64,000 bases of DNA from Legionella busanensis (GCF_900461525.1 NZ_UGOD01000001.1:1085001-1149000); one strand, 5' to 3'; shown: positions 1 to 9,393, counted from the stretch's first letter. Made by a program: numbers and translations. Notes: generated by a model from the letters alone, not told the origin.

Positions 1-1088
1 TATCAGAAAAAGGTAAATCAAAGTTATATAGTTTCATCAAAAAGTATCCAAGTATAAAATTAGTTGAGCTTAAGGAAATAGAATCTAATTTAAAGACTCA
101 TCAAGAAAGACAATTAATGAAGCTGGTTAAAGAGGAATTACACCAGAAATATGGTAATTTAGCAGCAGCAAAAGATATTCTTACGACCTTATCACCTATA
201 TATGAATTAGGTATTTATACAGATTTTGATGCTGAAATCGATTTTCGTCAGTTTAATCAAATAACCATGCTATTAAAAAATGGCTTGATTCCATTTGCTG
301 TTCCAGATGATAGGCAAGGTAGAAGTTATATTGAGATAAATTGCTGGCTTTTATATTTTCCTAATTTTGAAGATCCTATTTTATTAAATATTCAGGAAGA
401 TATTATCCAACAATACAATGATGAGATAGTCGACTTACCAGATGAAATATTAGATGAACTATATTTTTGTGCAGCGCAAATTGGTATATCATTACCCAAT
501 TTTATCAGTCAATCAATTTGGGAATTACGCGAAAAGTTATTCACCTTTTGTGATGTATTAGCTGAAGCAATTGATTCTCATCGTCATTACAAGAGTTGGG
601 GCGAGTATGGCGTTACTAAAGATGATCTAGAAGAAATAAAGCATCAATTTATTAAAAATAATATTGAATCCTTAACAGGGCCGCGTGCTTGGCTTAGAGC
701 AATACAGAAGATGGTCTCTTTAGATTACCCGAAAGAAGATATAGCAAAATACGTAGACTATATTTATGATCAATATAAAGCTATCTACAGAGACATTTCA
801 TTATTTTCTCATCCGTTGAGAAAAGGTATAAAAGGTATGAAAATACCAATTGATAATTATGATGGTGAGTGGTTAAGAAGCAATAAACATTTAGAAAAAA
901 ATGATTTATCTTGGACTGAACAGGGTAAAAGAGTATTACTTGCAAATAAGGTAAAGCTAAAACATAGTGTCAATGTAATAGCAAGCTTCTGGAAAAAGTT
1001 AAGCCCTGATCACACTAATATAAACTCCAGTAAAAAATCTGAAGAAAATGAACTTGATAATAAGATAAATAATTTAAGAATAAATTAA
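1..1088 (+). CDS. Unrecognised protein, 5' end outside the window
   Basis: The reading frame is open from the first bases of the window (codons from base 3) through the methionine at 117 to the stop at 1088. The gene therefore probably starts to the left of the window, and 117 is not a convincing start: no ribosome binding site precedes it and the upstream codons (ending THQERQL) read like protein. At least 361 residues are visible. They are acidic and mostly helical in character, with a lysine- and asparagine-rich C-terminus. There is no signal peptide or membrane segment in the visible part. I do not recognise the family. It precedes a REP-like repeat and a DoxX gene on the same strand and may be chromosomal backbone. 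Confidence 0.6.
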   Translation, partial: SEKGKSKLYSFIKKYPSIKLVELKEIESNLKTHQERQLMKLVKEELHQKYGNLAAAKDILTTLSPIYELGIYTDFDAEIDFRQFNQITMLLKNGLIPFAVPDDRQGRSYIEINCWLLYFPNFEDPILLNIQEDIIQQYNDEIVDLPDEILDELYFCAAQIGISLPNFISQSIWELREKLFTFCDVLAEAIDSHRHYKSWGEYGVTKDDLEEIKHQFIKNNIESLTGPRAWLRAIQKMVSLDYPKEDIAKYVDYIYDQYKAIYRDISLFSHPLRKGIKGMKIPIDNYDGEWLRSNKHLEKNDLSWTEQGKRVLLANKVKLKHSVNVIASFWKKLSPDHTNINSSKKSEENELDNKINNLRIN

Positions 1089-1136
1089 AGATTAAACATC
1101 ATAGATTGAGCTAGCTAAATTTGAAACTATTGTACA

Positions 1137-1224
1137 TTGGGCTAAACGAAGTGCAGCCCAACAAGTTATGTACTATATGATTACAAATGTTAGGCTGCGC
1201 TATGCTTATCCCAACCTACGGTTG
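1137..1224. repeat. REP-like intergenic palindromic repeat
   Basis: TTGGGCT at 1137-1143 pairs with AGCCCAA at 1155-1161. A related second half at 1189-1224 (TTAGGCTGCGC, then CCCAACCTACG) has the composition of dispersed REP-like elements seen between genes in many gammaproteobacteria. It lies between the partial gene and the DoxX gene and could act as a transcript end. The repeat class is inferred from appearance only. Confidence 0.5.
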
Positions 1225-1300
1225 CTAATTGAAGCTGTTTACTTATTTTAAATATACCGTTCGTTCAAAGACGGCCTAGGACAAATGAAAAGGAATTTAA

Positions 1301-1771
1301 ATGGAACCAACTCTATTTCAGGACATATTCAGTACCATTGCCTCTCCCTGGGTCATTTTCATTCGTTTAGGGATTGGATTCGTTTTCTTCCCTGAAGGCA
1401 TCCAAAAATTAATTTTTCCTGAGCTTTTTGGCCGAGGTTGGTTTAAAAACCTTGGAATCCCTTATCCCAATATATTAGGTCCCTTAGTAGGTTGGTTAGA
1501 GTTAGTGTGCGGCGTATTAATTCTTCTCGGATTATTTACCCGTATTGCCTGTATTCCTCTCATTATTTTGATGATTATCGCTCTTTTAACGACAAAAATG
1601 CCTATTTGGTTTAACGGCCAATGGGGGCCATTTCAAGTACGCGAAGTAAACCGATACGGTTTCTGGAGCATGCTTCATGAAGCCAGATCAGATTGGGCCA
1701 TGCTAATGGGATGTTGTTACCTATTAATAGTAGGCGCCGGCAGCTGGTCAATCGACGCTTATTTAAATTAA
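1301..1771 (+). CDS. DoxX-family inner-membrane protein
   Basis: The 156-residue protein has about four hydrophobic segments. Typical DoxX features are IRLGIGFVFFPEGIQKL near residue 20, a GPLVGWLELVCGVLILLGLFTR stretch (split across two helices), and a C-terminal helix near residue 140. Members of this family are small inner-membrane proteins linked in some organisms to thiol or redox homeostasis; the exact substrate is usually unknown. The start at 1301 follows AAAAGGAATTTAA, a plausible ribosome binding site. It stands alone between a REP-like repeat and tRNA-Thr. It may be backbone sequence just outside the mobile element. Confidence 0.8.
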   Translation: MEPTLFQDIFSTIASPWVIFIRLGIGFVFFPEGIQKLIFPELFGRGWFKNLGIPYPNILGPLVGWLELVCGVLILLGLFTRIACIPLIILMIIALLTTKMPIWFNGQWGPFQVREVNRYGFWSMLHEARSDWAMLMGCCYLLIVGAGSWSIDAYLN

Positions 1772-1827
1772 TCAAGGAACTAGCCAAGCTTGCTCGTCAA
1801 AATACCCAAGACTATACTGTAAAAATT

Positions 1828-1900
1828 GCCGTTGTAGCTCAGTCAGTAGAGCGATTGACTCGTAATCAATAGGTCAGCGGTTCGATTCCGCTCAACGGCA
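1828..1900 (+). tRNA. tRNA-Thr (anticodon CGT)
   Basis: A 73-nt cloverleaf can be folded. The acceptor stem is GCCGTTG with CAACGGC and discriminator A. The D-arm contains TAGCTCAG...GAGC. The anticodon stem ATTGA/TCAAT encloses loop CTCGTAA, giving anticodon CGT, and the T-arm has GGTTCGATTCC. CCA is not encoded. tRNA-Thr genes are common integration sites for islands and prophages. Two large cargo genes and an integrase region follow it, so it is a candidate attachment site, but I found no second copy of its 3' end in the window. Confidence 0.93.
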
Positions 1901-2258
1901 TAGACCGGTAAAGGATTTTCAAGATACATAATTGATTCCAGATAACGATAATGGGTACTTTAAAGGGTGCTTTGTACAAACTAACCTGGGTCTTCCCCAA
2001 ATCTGGGACACTTTCATAACTTATAATATTTAATAAGAATGAATATTACTGTAAATGTATAATAATGTTGTACTTAAATTATATTCAAGCCGTCATAGTT
2101 TTTATCTATCTCTTAGTTTTTAAAATTAAACCCATCTTATTTTTATTGAAAATTTGTTAATTTTATGCGTAAATTTCTGCGCTTTTGAGCATCGTGTCGT
2201 TATTTTAACGTCTTTTAGGAAAAAAATAGAATTATAATTACCACAGGATTTATCTTTA
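1901..2258. other. AT-rich gap after tRNA-Thr
   Basis: About 360 bases without a gene. No repeat of the tRNA 3' end, no clear terminator and no open frame of note. GGGTACTTTAAAGGGTGC near 1950 is mildly repetitive. The last part is very AT-rich and presumably holds the promoter of the nucleotidyltransferase-like gene, but no clean -35/-10 pair stands out. Confidence 0.4.
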
Positions 2259-3158
2259 ATGAGAACTATACCCATTTTAAATGCATTAAAAAACACTCCC
2301 CAAATAGAGCGTTTTGTTCCTTACTTATTGGATAAAGATTTACAAGTTGAAAAAAAATTTCCTAGTGCTGAGAATCTAAGTAGCTCAGGATACAATATGG
2401 AAGATTTTGCCGCTGATAACAAGTTAGTTATGGCTTGGTTCTCTAAATTGCAACAGCAGTTTAATGAATGGCGCAATCAGCAATACTCAAAACCAGTTGC
2501 TCCCGTAAATTTAGCACCGACAGGTTCAAGAAGTTACAACGCTTCCTATACTGAATCAGATTTAGAGTGTGCTATTGTTTCAGAGAATTTTGATGATTTT
2601 CTAGATTTTTGTCGTTATCTGAATATAAAGTATGGTACTGAGCATAATTTCATTTCATTAAAAACTTTAGCTGGATTACCTTTGTTGATTATAAAAGGTC
2701 AAGCAGGTTTTTCCTGTCCAGAATTATCTAATATTTATCCTGGTAAAACGTTGCCCCAACTTGAAGTAACCTTCCGTCATCCAAATGTGCATCAAATTAT
2801 TCAAGAGGCAGGAATACAATTTTTTGCTGAATTAGATTCTAAGCAATTAGAAAGTTATGTTTTTAATAAACGCTATATAGAGTTAATGCTAAAAAATACC
2901 CCAAGTGATGCTACTTTTGAAGGAGAGCCGCTTAAAAAAGTTCTAGAAGCATTTAAAGGCGCTCTTTCAGCTGCTTTAAAATGTTTACCTTCTGGTACCT
3001 TACAAGACACACCTCCTTTCAATAAAGACGTTTTTGCGAATGCTATTAAGCCAAAATCGTCGCTTAGTGAAGCAATGGCGTTAGGTATAACGTTATACAA
3101 ACAACCTAATCAGAGCCCTAATAATCCAAGTCAGCTAGATGTAGTTCCAAAATTTTAA
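2259..3158 (+). CDS. Nucleotidyltransferase-like protein
   Basis: 299 residues, cytosolic by appearance. Residues about 88-106 read GSRSYNASYTESDLECAIV, which resembles the G-S...D-x-(D/E) active-site strand of the polymerase-beta-type nucleotidyltransferases. A possible third acid lies in PQLEVTFRH near residue 170. This would fit transfer of a nucleotide to a small molecule, protein or RNA, but the substrate cannot be read from the sequence. The GS...DLE spacing is looser than in antibiotic adenylyltransferases or MNT antitoxins. It lies 100 bases upstream of, and in the same direction as, a 1441-residue dioxygenase-like gene, so they may act together. Legionella cargo of this kind is sometimes secreted, but nothing here shows that. 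Confidence 0.5.
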   Translation: MRTIPILNALKNTPQIERFVPYLLDKDLQVEKKFPSAENLSSSGYNMEDFAADNKLVMAWFSKLQQQFNEWRNQQYSKPVAPVNLAPTGSRSYNASYTESDLECAIVSENFDDFLDFCRYLNIKYGTEHNFISLKTLAGLPLLIIKGQAGFSCPELSNIYPGKTLPQLEVTFRHPNVHQIIQEAGIQFFAELDSKQLESYVFNKRYIELMLKNTPSDATFEGEPLKKVLEAFKGALSAALKCLPSGTLQDTPPFNKDVFANAIKPKSSLSEAMALGITLYKQPNQSPNNPSQLDVVPKF

Positions 3159-3258
3159 AAATTACTTATCTAGTAAAGCATCAGGTATTTTAGTTTGCTG
3201 CAAATTAAACTCTGATGCTTCATCACGTTTCAATCAATTTTTTGAATAGGGAGTAGAT

Positions 3259-6200
3259 ATGCCGCAAATAAGCTCTTTGATAAAACAAGACTTACTCACA
3301 TCACAAAATCTAAACAGAGAGCTTATTTGTGCTTTAGCAACTAAATGGCCAAATGAACTTAAGCGTTTATGCCAACCTATGCAAAATTCTCCTAGTATAT
3401 TACATGAGTTAGTTAATATATTAGAAGACGATTTACCCTCATCGATTTTATTACAAAATGGTTTGTTATTTGATGAAAGAGGTCAAATACAAACAAAGCC
3501 GGCCTACGATAGAAAAGACTATGTTGAGTTGAACAGGGGCTTAAGTGCAGCTGTTGCTTTGTTCTATATCTTACGAGGTGATTGTTATGAAAAATTGGTT
3601 GAAGGACAAAAGAGAGAAATCATGCTTTCAAGAGAAAGCTATCTTCAATTACATGACCAATTTAAGAGCGTATTTCTAAAAAACGAAATCTTTGATGAAC
3701 AATTATTAGATACGATGTTCTATGCTGTTTTGTTCAATGACTTAGGCAAAAATATTGAGTTAAAACGCATACTTCATGACAACTATCAGGTAAAAGAGAA
3801 TGATCATGATCTTATTCTGCGACATCTATTTCAAATAGAAGGATTATTAGAAGATTTTTGCCAGTTGAATCCTTCACAGCAGCGTTGCCTGCGTGCCCTG
3901 TGGCATAGCGGATTTAATCCCAGCAGCTTTGATACTTTAGAATATCCTTTAAGTATGGTTGTCCACTGGGTTATGTCTTTCACAAACATCGCCAAAGAGA
4001 ATTCGAGCTTATATCTTGCAATGAAAAAAATAGAAATTTTAGCGGATATTGCTGGTGTAAATGGTAACAATGCTAAAGGCGCAGTTAATTTAACTGAACC
4101 GGTTATAAAAAAATTTAACAAAAGCTTTGTTATATTAAGTCAGTTGTTTATAGCTTATCAACAGCAACTCGATGCTGGTGAAAAAGATAATTCTTTGATT
4201 TATAAAACTTTAATAAGAAAATTAGAAGAGCTATTACTAGAACAGGCTAAAAGCTTAGGTATTACTGCCTCTGATAAGCTTCTACCTAGAACGGTCTTAG
4301 TATTACGCTTATGTAAAATGCTAGGTATAAGTGATCAAACGCAAACAGACATTGTTGATTCGGTATTAAGAAAAATAGAACAACAAAATCCTGATAACTA
4401 TCAAATTTTAGAACAAGAATTTTCTTGGGTCTATAATCCTTCAAAACCCATATTATGGATGGAGTGCATTCCAAAATTCCTATGGCTTATGTCTAATGGT
4501 TCTAATTATGATCTGCTTGCAAAGGACAGTGAGCAAAATAGCGCCATACGTAAGGAGAATGGTTTATATGCTGGCCTGCTAATTGTCAGTAATATCCTTA
4601 AAAAAGTTAGGGGCGAGAACCGATACGAGGAACTTTATACGTTTGAAGGTGATGAACTTATTAGAGTCTCTCCTGAAGTTGCAAAATTAAGAGCAGAGGA
4701 GTCACCTATTGCTCTCTTAGTCGCTTATGATCTAGTGCGAACTGCTCAGCAGGCTTCTCAATTAAATTCAAATGAAAAGACAAGGCAGGAGGCAATAAAA
4801 TCCCTACAGGATTTATGGAAACAAGGCATAATTATAGAGGGCAGATCTATAAAAATTGATCAAACGCTAGAAACAAAGATGATAGCCAAAACGCCTTCTT
4901 TTTTTAGTAGTTACCAAGTTCCTAAGGAGTATTTAGCGAAATATCAGCACGAATGGCTAGAATTAATATCTAGGGAAACAGATGAACATTGTACCTATTT
5001 AGCATCTGTAGGCTGGGCAGATAGAGCTAAATATTTTAAAGTTGCTCCTTTTATTTACCAAGACTTTATTGCTAAAGACATAGATATTAGTCGATTTAAT
5101 TATAACATGGCTCTGCCAAATATCGTTCGCGCATTTAACCCCTCAGAAAAAAATACGTTATTTGCTAATTCAGAATCTAGCTCACAAGATCAGGAACAAG
5201 AGATCAAACGTGCTCTGGATATAAGGCTCTATCCAACCATTAGACGAATCATAGGGGAAAAAGCGACAACTGTATTCCTTGGTTCAAAGGTTGAGTTACA
5301 AGCTTATACAGAGTCAGTTAAAGAGAAGATCCTTATTGAAATTGAGGTGCCTTCATCGGTTAAATTTTATCTTGCTTTGAATAATGCTGGTGAGCTTAAA
5401 GTTTATATTTCAAATTTAGTAAGCCATGAAAATTTAATTCAGCAATTGATTACATTAAAAATAGCCGGTATTGATCTTCAAAAAATACCCATTCTTGGTA
5501 ATACTGAGCAATATAAATTAATCTGTAAAGAGGATTTATTAGCTTTTGAAAAACAAGCGTCTACTTATTTAGCAAAGAAAAATATTCTAATTATTGCCGG
5601 TTGTTCTCTTGAAGATACGGTAAGTTCATCATTAGAGCAAATGTTTAATGGCAAAATAAGTAAGAATAAATTTTCAGGCCATCTTGTCTCACTGTCTTAT
5701 ATTCAAAGTCAGCATGCTCCCCATGTAGGATTTATTGTTTTAAATTTAAATTATGGTGAAATTTGTGAAGAGCAAATTTCGATAATTTTAGAAAAGTTTA
5801 ACTGTATTGGTGTTTTTAGTGGTAGTGCAGCAGGGTATATTCCGAAAGTATCTGCAGAGAAATTACCAGAAATTGGCGATAGAATAGCCATTCGTTCGGC
5901 AAAACATTATTCTGGCGAACTTGTTAAACTTGATGAAAACAATACTAACTTACATTTACATGTCCCAACGATATTTGTTGAAACATTTAATTGGTTAAAA
6001 GAGGCAAAAGACTTAAAGGCAAGTACTGTAGATGTTGAAACCTTTTATATCCTAAGAGCCGTTCAGAGATATAAACAAGCTAATCCTCTTGCAAAATTAC
6101 ATACTGATATCGGTGTTTTTATCTCTGACTATGTAGGCGAAAAACCTTTAAGAAGCTACCATAATGTTTTTGCTCAGTATCCTTTAATATTACAAAATTT

Positions 6201-7584
6201 TGTAGAGCAGGTTCTAATAGCCAATATAACTTCATCATATAATAATAATCGTAGCTCTATCCCAACTTTTGCAAATCAATATTTTGCTATTGAACCTGAA
6301 GCGATAATGATTAATCAGTCTATGAGAAGGGAAGCTGTTGTTGATAGTATTGGTAAATTTTGGGATAAATCAGAGTTTTCTAAGCGAGTACATACTCCCG
6401 TTACAATCGGTACAGTGAAGAATCAAGAACGTTTCGCAAAACCTGAGGTACCAAGATGTCTTCATTTACCTATAAAATTACCTGGTAGTGATATTAGGAT
6501 ACCAATAGAATATCAACATTTTGCAGACGAACTACAACAAATTTTCAATTTTGAAGCCTCTCTAAATAAGGGATGGAATGATTTATATGCGTATTTAACA
6601 GTTGATCAAGGCTTTGTACCTCGCTCTAATTCTCAAAGAGTGCCAGGCCCACATGTTGATGGGATCCCAAGAGATAGAGAGAACCCAGAAGCACAATTAA
6701 TAGATCATGCTTATCTTGTGACGGATTCAATTCCTACCATGTTCTATACACAACAATTTGATATGACTCCCTATGATCCTAAAATACATCATTTCTTTGC
6801 CATTTTCAGAGCATTAGCTGATGAATCTAGAACGATAACGGTTAAGCCGTTCGAGATCGCACTTATGAATGCGTATTCAGTGCATACTCCAACCCAAACC
6901 TTAGAAGATGTTAATCGAACCTTTATCCGCTTAGAGTTTTCAACCCTTAAATTTGATCGTTTAGGTAATTCAATTAATCCACATTTTGTAAATGATAGTC
7001 GCTTTCCAGATTATCCCTTTAACTACATACCGAGACCTATTCCTAGTCATTTATTTATTACGCCAGATGTTTATCTTAATAAACCGATTACGAATGAAGA
7101 TTATTCTCATGAATCAATTGATAGTTTTGGCCGCGCAAATCTTCGTGCCATTTTTATACAGAGCGACAAATTTAAGTTTAAATATAGTGATTATAAGAAT
7201 TTAGATCTTATTGCTAAAAACATTATGAATGAAGAAATGAGCGGTATTATTATAACTTATCACGGGATTCCACATGCCTTTTGCCTTTATAAAATTGAGA
7301 ATAAAACGGTTAAATTAGATACGTTATTTACACTGATGAGCGGTAAAGGACAAGAACTGATGATTTATGAAATGAAGATCTTAAAAAAGTTTGCGGATAG
7401 ACTTTCAATTCAGGCTGGTTTAGAGGAGGGAGCTATACCTGTAACCATCAATGTTAACGAAAATAATAATGACATGTTGCGATATTTTCTACGTGCAGCA
7501 AGACTTGCAAAAATTGAGGTAAATATTGAAAGACTAGTATCTGAGCCATTAGTTGAGAATAATCTATCTATAAGCATAAATTAA
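3259..7584 (+). CDS. Giant protein with 2OG-Fe(II) dioxygenase-like domain
   Basis: 1441 residues, preceded by a good ribosome binding site (GGGAG, 8 bases before ATG). No signal peptide or membrane segment. The N-terminal third is helical and contains FNDLGK near residue 160, recalling the core of HD-phosphohydrolases but with Asn in place of the His, so that is only a resemblance. Near residue 1130, PGPHVDG gives an H-x-D pair. About 75 residues on, YSVHTPTQ provides a distal His, followed by an Arg in NRTFIRLEF. This H-x-D...H...R layout is the iron and 2-oxoglutarate site of the cupin-type dioxygenases. The last 150 residues (after SFGRANLRAIF) look like a separate alpha/beta domain, perhaps acetyltransferase-like. 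Function unknown; product and substrate cannot be assigned. Confidence 0.5.
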   Translation: MPQISSLIKQDLLTSQNLNRELICALATKWPNELKRLCQPMQNSPSILHELVNILEDDLPSSILLQNGLLFDERGQIQTKPAYDRKDYVELNRGLSAAVALFYILRGDCYEKLVEGQKREIMLSRESYLQLHDQFKSVFLKNEIFDEQLLDTMFYAVLFNDLGKNIELKRILHDNYQVKENDHDLILRHLFQIEGLLEDFCQLNPSQQRCLRALWHSGFNPSSFDTLEYPLSMVVHWVMSFTNIAKENSSLYLAMKKIEILADIAGVNGNNAKGAVNLTEPVIKKFNKSFVILSQLFIAYQQQLDAGEKDNSLIYKTLIRKLEELLLEQAKSLGITASDKLLPRTVLVLRLCKMLGISDQTQTDIVDSVLRKIEQQNPDNYQILEQEFSWVYNPSKPILWMECIPKFLWLMSNGSNYDLLAKDSEQNSAIRKENGLYAGLLIVSNILKKVRGENRYEELYTFEGDELIRVSPEVAKLRAEESPIALLVAYDLVRTAQQASQLNSNEKTRQEAIKSLQDLWKQGIIIEGRSIKIDQTLETKMIAKTPSFFSSYQVPKEYLAKYQHEWLELISRETDEHCTYLASVGWADRAKYFKVAPFIYQDFIAKDIDISRFNYNMALPNIVRAFNPSEKNTLFANSESSSQDQEQEIKRALDIRLYPTIRRIIGEKATTVFLGSKVELQAYTESVKEKILIEIEVPSSVKFYLALNNAGELKVYISNLVSHENLIQQLITLKIAGIDLQKIPILGNTEQYKLICKEDLLAFEKQASTYLAKKNILIIAGCSLEDTVSSSLEQMFNGKISKNKFSGHLVSLSYIQSQHAPHVGFIVLNLNYGEICEEQISIILEKFNCIGVFSGSAAGYIPKVSAEKLPEIGDRIAIRSAKHYSGELVKLDENNTNLHLHVPTIFVETFNWLKEAKDLKASTVDVETFYILRAVQRYKQANPLAKLHTDIGVFISDYVGEKPLRSYHNVFAQYPLILQNFVEQVLIANITSSYNNNRSSIPTFANQYFAIEPEAIMINQSMRREAVVDSIGKFWDKSEFSKRVHTPVTIGTVKNQERFAKPEVPRCLHLPIKLPGSDIRIPIEYQHFADELQQIFNFEASLNKGWNDLYAYLTVDQGFVPRSNSQRVPGPHVDGIPRDRENPEAQLIDHAYLVTDSIPTMFYTQQFDMTPYDPKIHHFFAIFRALADESRTITVKPFEIALMNAYSVHTPTQTLEDVNRTFIRLEFSTLKFDRLGNSINPHFVNDSRFPDYPFNYIPRPIPSHLFITPDVYLNKPITNEDYSHESIDSFGRANLRAIFIQSDKFKFKYSDYKNLDLIAKNIMNEEMSGIIITYHGIPHAFCLYKIENKTVKLDTLFTLMSGKGQELMIYEMKILKKFADRLSIQAGLEEGAIPVTINVNENNNDMLRYFLRAARLAKIEVNIERLVSEPLVENNLSISIN

Positions 7585-7630
7585 TAACAAGGTAAGTATT
7601 ATTGAATAGTAAATACATGTATTAATAAAA

Positions 7631-7649
7631 AAGCCCCTATGAGGGGCTT
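7631..7649 (-). terminator. Rho-independent terminator of ardA
   Basis: AAGCCCC at 7631-7637 and GGGGCTT at 7643-7649 form a seven-pair stem. On the minus strand it is followed directly by TTTTTTATTAA. It overlaps the ardA stop codon, so it ends the leftward ardA transcript. Confidence 0.8.
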
Positions 7650-8154
7650 AATACCTTGAAAAAACATGTATTTCACCATTCGCTTCAACCGAATAATAAT
7701 CACTAAGAAACAGATCACGCGCAAACGCTTCGCAATCAAAGTAACTTATTAAATTATCTGGTATCGCATGGCTATAGCACTCTTCCAAAATATGCCAGGC
7801 AAAATCAACTTCTGAATCATAAGCGCCAAGATAGCACTCATTCATCATAAGAACTGCTTCCTCAAAGCCAACATCGACAATAAGGGCTTGGCCTAGTTTG
7901 CTGTATGTTGCAATGAAGTCTGCATATCGAGAGATGGTTTTTATGTCTTCATATTCACTAAGATGGATGTTGCCGAATCCTTCGTAATCATGAAGTGCAT
8001 AGTCACCAGCTTCCTCAACAGTACTTTTAGCTAACATCGTTTGGATTTCATCACTAATCTCATCAGCATGTTGATTAGCATTAATCCAAGCTCCGTGTAA
8101 AATGCCATGGTTGTAAGAGGCCAGGCATGCAACATAAATACTTGGGGTAAGCAT
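7648..8154 (-). CDS. ardA: ArdA antirestriction protein
   Basis: 168 residues, the usual ArdA length. The N-terminus IYVACLASYNHGILHGAWI is the characteristic ArdA opening. The protein is strongly acidic throughout (EISDEIQTML, DYEGFGNIHLSEYEDIKT), as expected for a DNA-mimic that occupies type I restriction enzymes and shields newly entering DNA. GGAG lies 8 bases before the ATG. A terminator overlaps the stop codon. It is next to ssb in the same orientation, the usual make-up of the leading region of conjugative elements, which enters the recipient first and is expressed early. Confidence 0.92.
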   Translation of the reverse strand: MLTPSIYVACLASYNHGILHGAWINANQHADEISDEIQTMLAKSTVEEAGDYALHDYEGFGNIHLSEYEDIKTISRYADFIATYSKLGQALIVDVGFEEAVLMMNECYLGAYDSEVDFAWHILEECYSHAIPDNLISYFDCEAFARDLFLSDYYSVEANGEIHVFSRY

Positions 8155-8216
8155 CTTGCATTCTCCTTAATTAAATAGATTAATAAACAAACTTATATCC
8201 CTTAAATGATGAATAG

Positions 8217-8636
8217 CTAAAAGGGGACATCTACTGTATTGTCTTGCAACATGTCTCGCAGGTTAGCAATGTGACTGTCAGCAACATTTGTTGGAGCTTG
8301 ATTAGCCTTTTCTTGCCCTAAACACTGTATATTACTCACCACAATACTAATAGAGTGGCGGTTATTGCCATCTTCATCAGTCCATGGATTTGAGCGAAGC
8401 TTGCCTTCAACAAAGACTAAACTTCCTTTCTTTAAATAGTCAGTGACTTTAGTTAAAGAGCCAAAGAAGACCAGCTGATGCCATTCAACTCGCGTATGCC
8501 GTTCTTCCTTGATTTTGAATGACTCATTTGTCGCTAACGTAGCCGTAACTAATGACTGACCACTCTTACAAGTGATAGTTTTTGGTTCCGTACCTAAATG
8601 ACCAATAAGTTGAATTTTATTTAAAAAAGCAGTCAT
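8217..8636 (-). CDS. ssb: Single-stranded DNA-binding protein
   Basis: 139 residues with a bacterial Ssb OB-fold: MTAFLNKIQLIGHLGTEP at the start, TRVEWHQLVFFGSLTKVTDYLKKGSLVF in the middle (the W-H-x-(V/L) and YLKKG signatures), and the acidic tail ending DNTVDVPF, which resembles the D-D-x-x-P-F tip that recruits partner proteins. It coats single-stranded DNA. As a mobile-element copy it would protect the transferred strand. AGGAG precedes the ATG. The spacing to ardA is 62 bases on the same strand, so both may be read together. Confidence 0.95.
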   Translation of the reverse strand: MTAFLNKIQLIGHLGTEPKTITCKSGQSLVTATLATNESFKIKEERHTRVEWHQLVFFGSLTKVTDYLKKGSLVFVEGKLRSNPWTDEDGNNRHSISIVVSNIQCLGQEKANQAPTNVADSHIANLRDMLQDNTVDVPF

Positions 8637-8680
8637 CGTGTTCTCCTAGTTGTTTTTAAGTAAAAGCACCACAGGAAAAC

Positions 8681-8715
8681 TTCCGCATCAGCAGTAGTTT
8701 TTCTGTGATGCGGAA
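8681..8715 (-). promoter_or_regulatory. Perfect 10-bp hairpin upstream of ssb
   Basis: TTCCGCATCA at 8681-8690 pairs fully with TGATGCGGAA at 8706-8715 across a 15-base loop. On the minus strand it falls between the small 55-residue gene and ssb and is followed by GTTTTCC. It may be an attenuator or terminator of the upstream gene, or an operator in front of ssb. Confidence 0.5.
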
Positions 8716-8731
8716 AGACAGTTAAATTCAA

Positions 8732-8899
8732 TCAGTGGTAAGCAGGTACATGTTGCTTAAAATCAGCAAGGATGAGCTCAACTTGTTGAATGTCATTTAA
8801 AGTCCATTGTTCACGAAACTGACGCAAAGCATTTAAACAATAAACTAATTCAGCAAGTAAGTGCTCAATGTCTCGTTCTACAGCGTTTTTAAATTGCAT
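8732..8899 (-). CDS. Small helical protein, unrecognised
   Basis: 55 residues when started at the ATG at 8899, which has AAGGAG seven bases before it; a longer frame exists but lacks such a site. The sequence (MQFKNAVERDIEHLLAELVY...) is predicted all-helical, acidic, without cysteines or membrane segments. It heads the leftward ssb-ardA group, separated from ssb by a hairpin. Small helical proteins at this place in conjugative elements often help DNA processing or antagonise host functions, but no family is recognised. Confidence 0.55.
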   Translation of the reverse strand: MQFKNAVERDIEHLLAELVYCLNALRQFREQWTLNDIQQVELILADFKQHVPAYH

Positions 8900-9065
8900 G
8901 ATCTCTCCTTTGAACCAAAGAGACTGATATCCCACAGGGAATAGTTCAATCCCTATGAATTATGCATAGAAAAATATCACCGATTCGTCGGTTGATTTTG
9001 CCTAGTTATTAATGAAAGTAGGCGTAAGCCTTCCTCGAGTGTAAGTACTGAAACTTAATCCATGA

Positions 9066-9197
9066 ATTAAATCTAATAAAACATCAGATTTAATGGTTTC
9101 CCGACTAAACGTTCTGCCATAGGATTAGGGAAGAAGATGGCATTTACAGGACTAGAAATCTAGTTTCGCCAGAATTTCACTGGCTCGTCAGCTGTGT
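9066..9197 (+). ncRNA. Structured RNA (or ssDNA) element, copy A
   Basis: This element matches another at 12302-12449. Shared sequence blocks are GTTTCCCGACT, TTAGGGA, GTTTCGCC and a 3' block TCAG.TGTG. Four helices can be drawn. A leading 9-bp hairpin is at 9066-9074/9086-9094. TGCCAT/ATGGCA is at 9115-9120/9137-9142. ACTAG/CTAGT is at 9151-9155/9160-9164. GCCAG/CTGGC is at 9168-9172/9180-9184. The last three change by compensatory substitutions in copy B, which is strong evidence for a selected fold. TTCCC near 9098 could pair with GGGAA in the loop at 9128, making a pseudoknot. It sits between the ssb/ardA group and endA. The transcribed strand is not proven. Confidence 0.75.
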
Positions 9198-9327
9198 TTA
9201 TATTGATTCTAACAAACCAAAAATTAAAATCAATAAGGATAATATAGATGGGTTTATATAAACACTTTGCTATTGATAAATTTATAAAAACCTGAGCAAT
9301 ATAGTTGTTAAATACAGTAACACATAC

Positions 9328-9393
9328 CTTAAATTTACAGCTACTAAATTACTTTCAATTTCATTCTAATTATTAGGTAGCTGTAAATTTAAG
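9328..9393. repeat. 17-bp perfect inverted repeat upstream of endA
   Basis: CTTAAATTTACAGCTAC at 9328-9344 is exactly complementary to 9377-9393, with a 32-base AT-rich spacer. GTAACA at 9317 and TGTTAC at 9401 extend the symmetry imperfectly. It could be an oriT-type hairpin, a recombinase site or an operator. It lies beside the leading-region genes ssb and ardA and just before endA. Confidence 0.75.

Noticed and set aside
1878-1900. tRNA 3' end as attL with a matching attR
   Set aside because: No second copy of the sequence was found by reading the window; site remains only a candidate.
3720-3790. HD phosphohydrolase domain in the giant protein
   Set aside because: The motif reads N-D-L-G-K; the His required for metal binding is missing.
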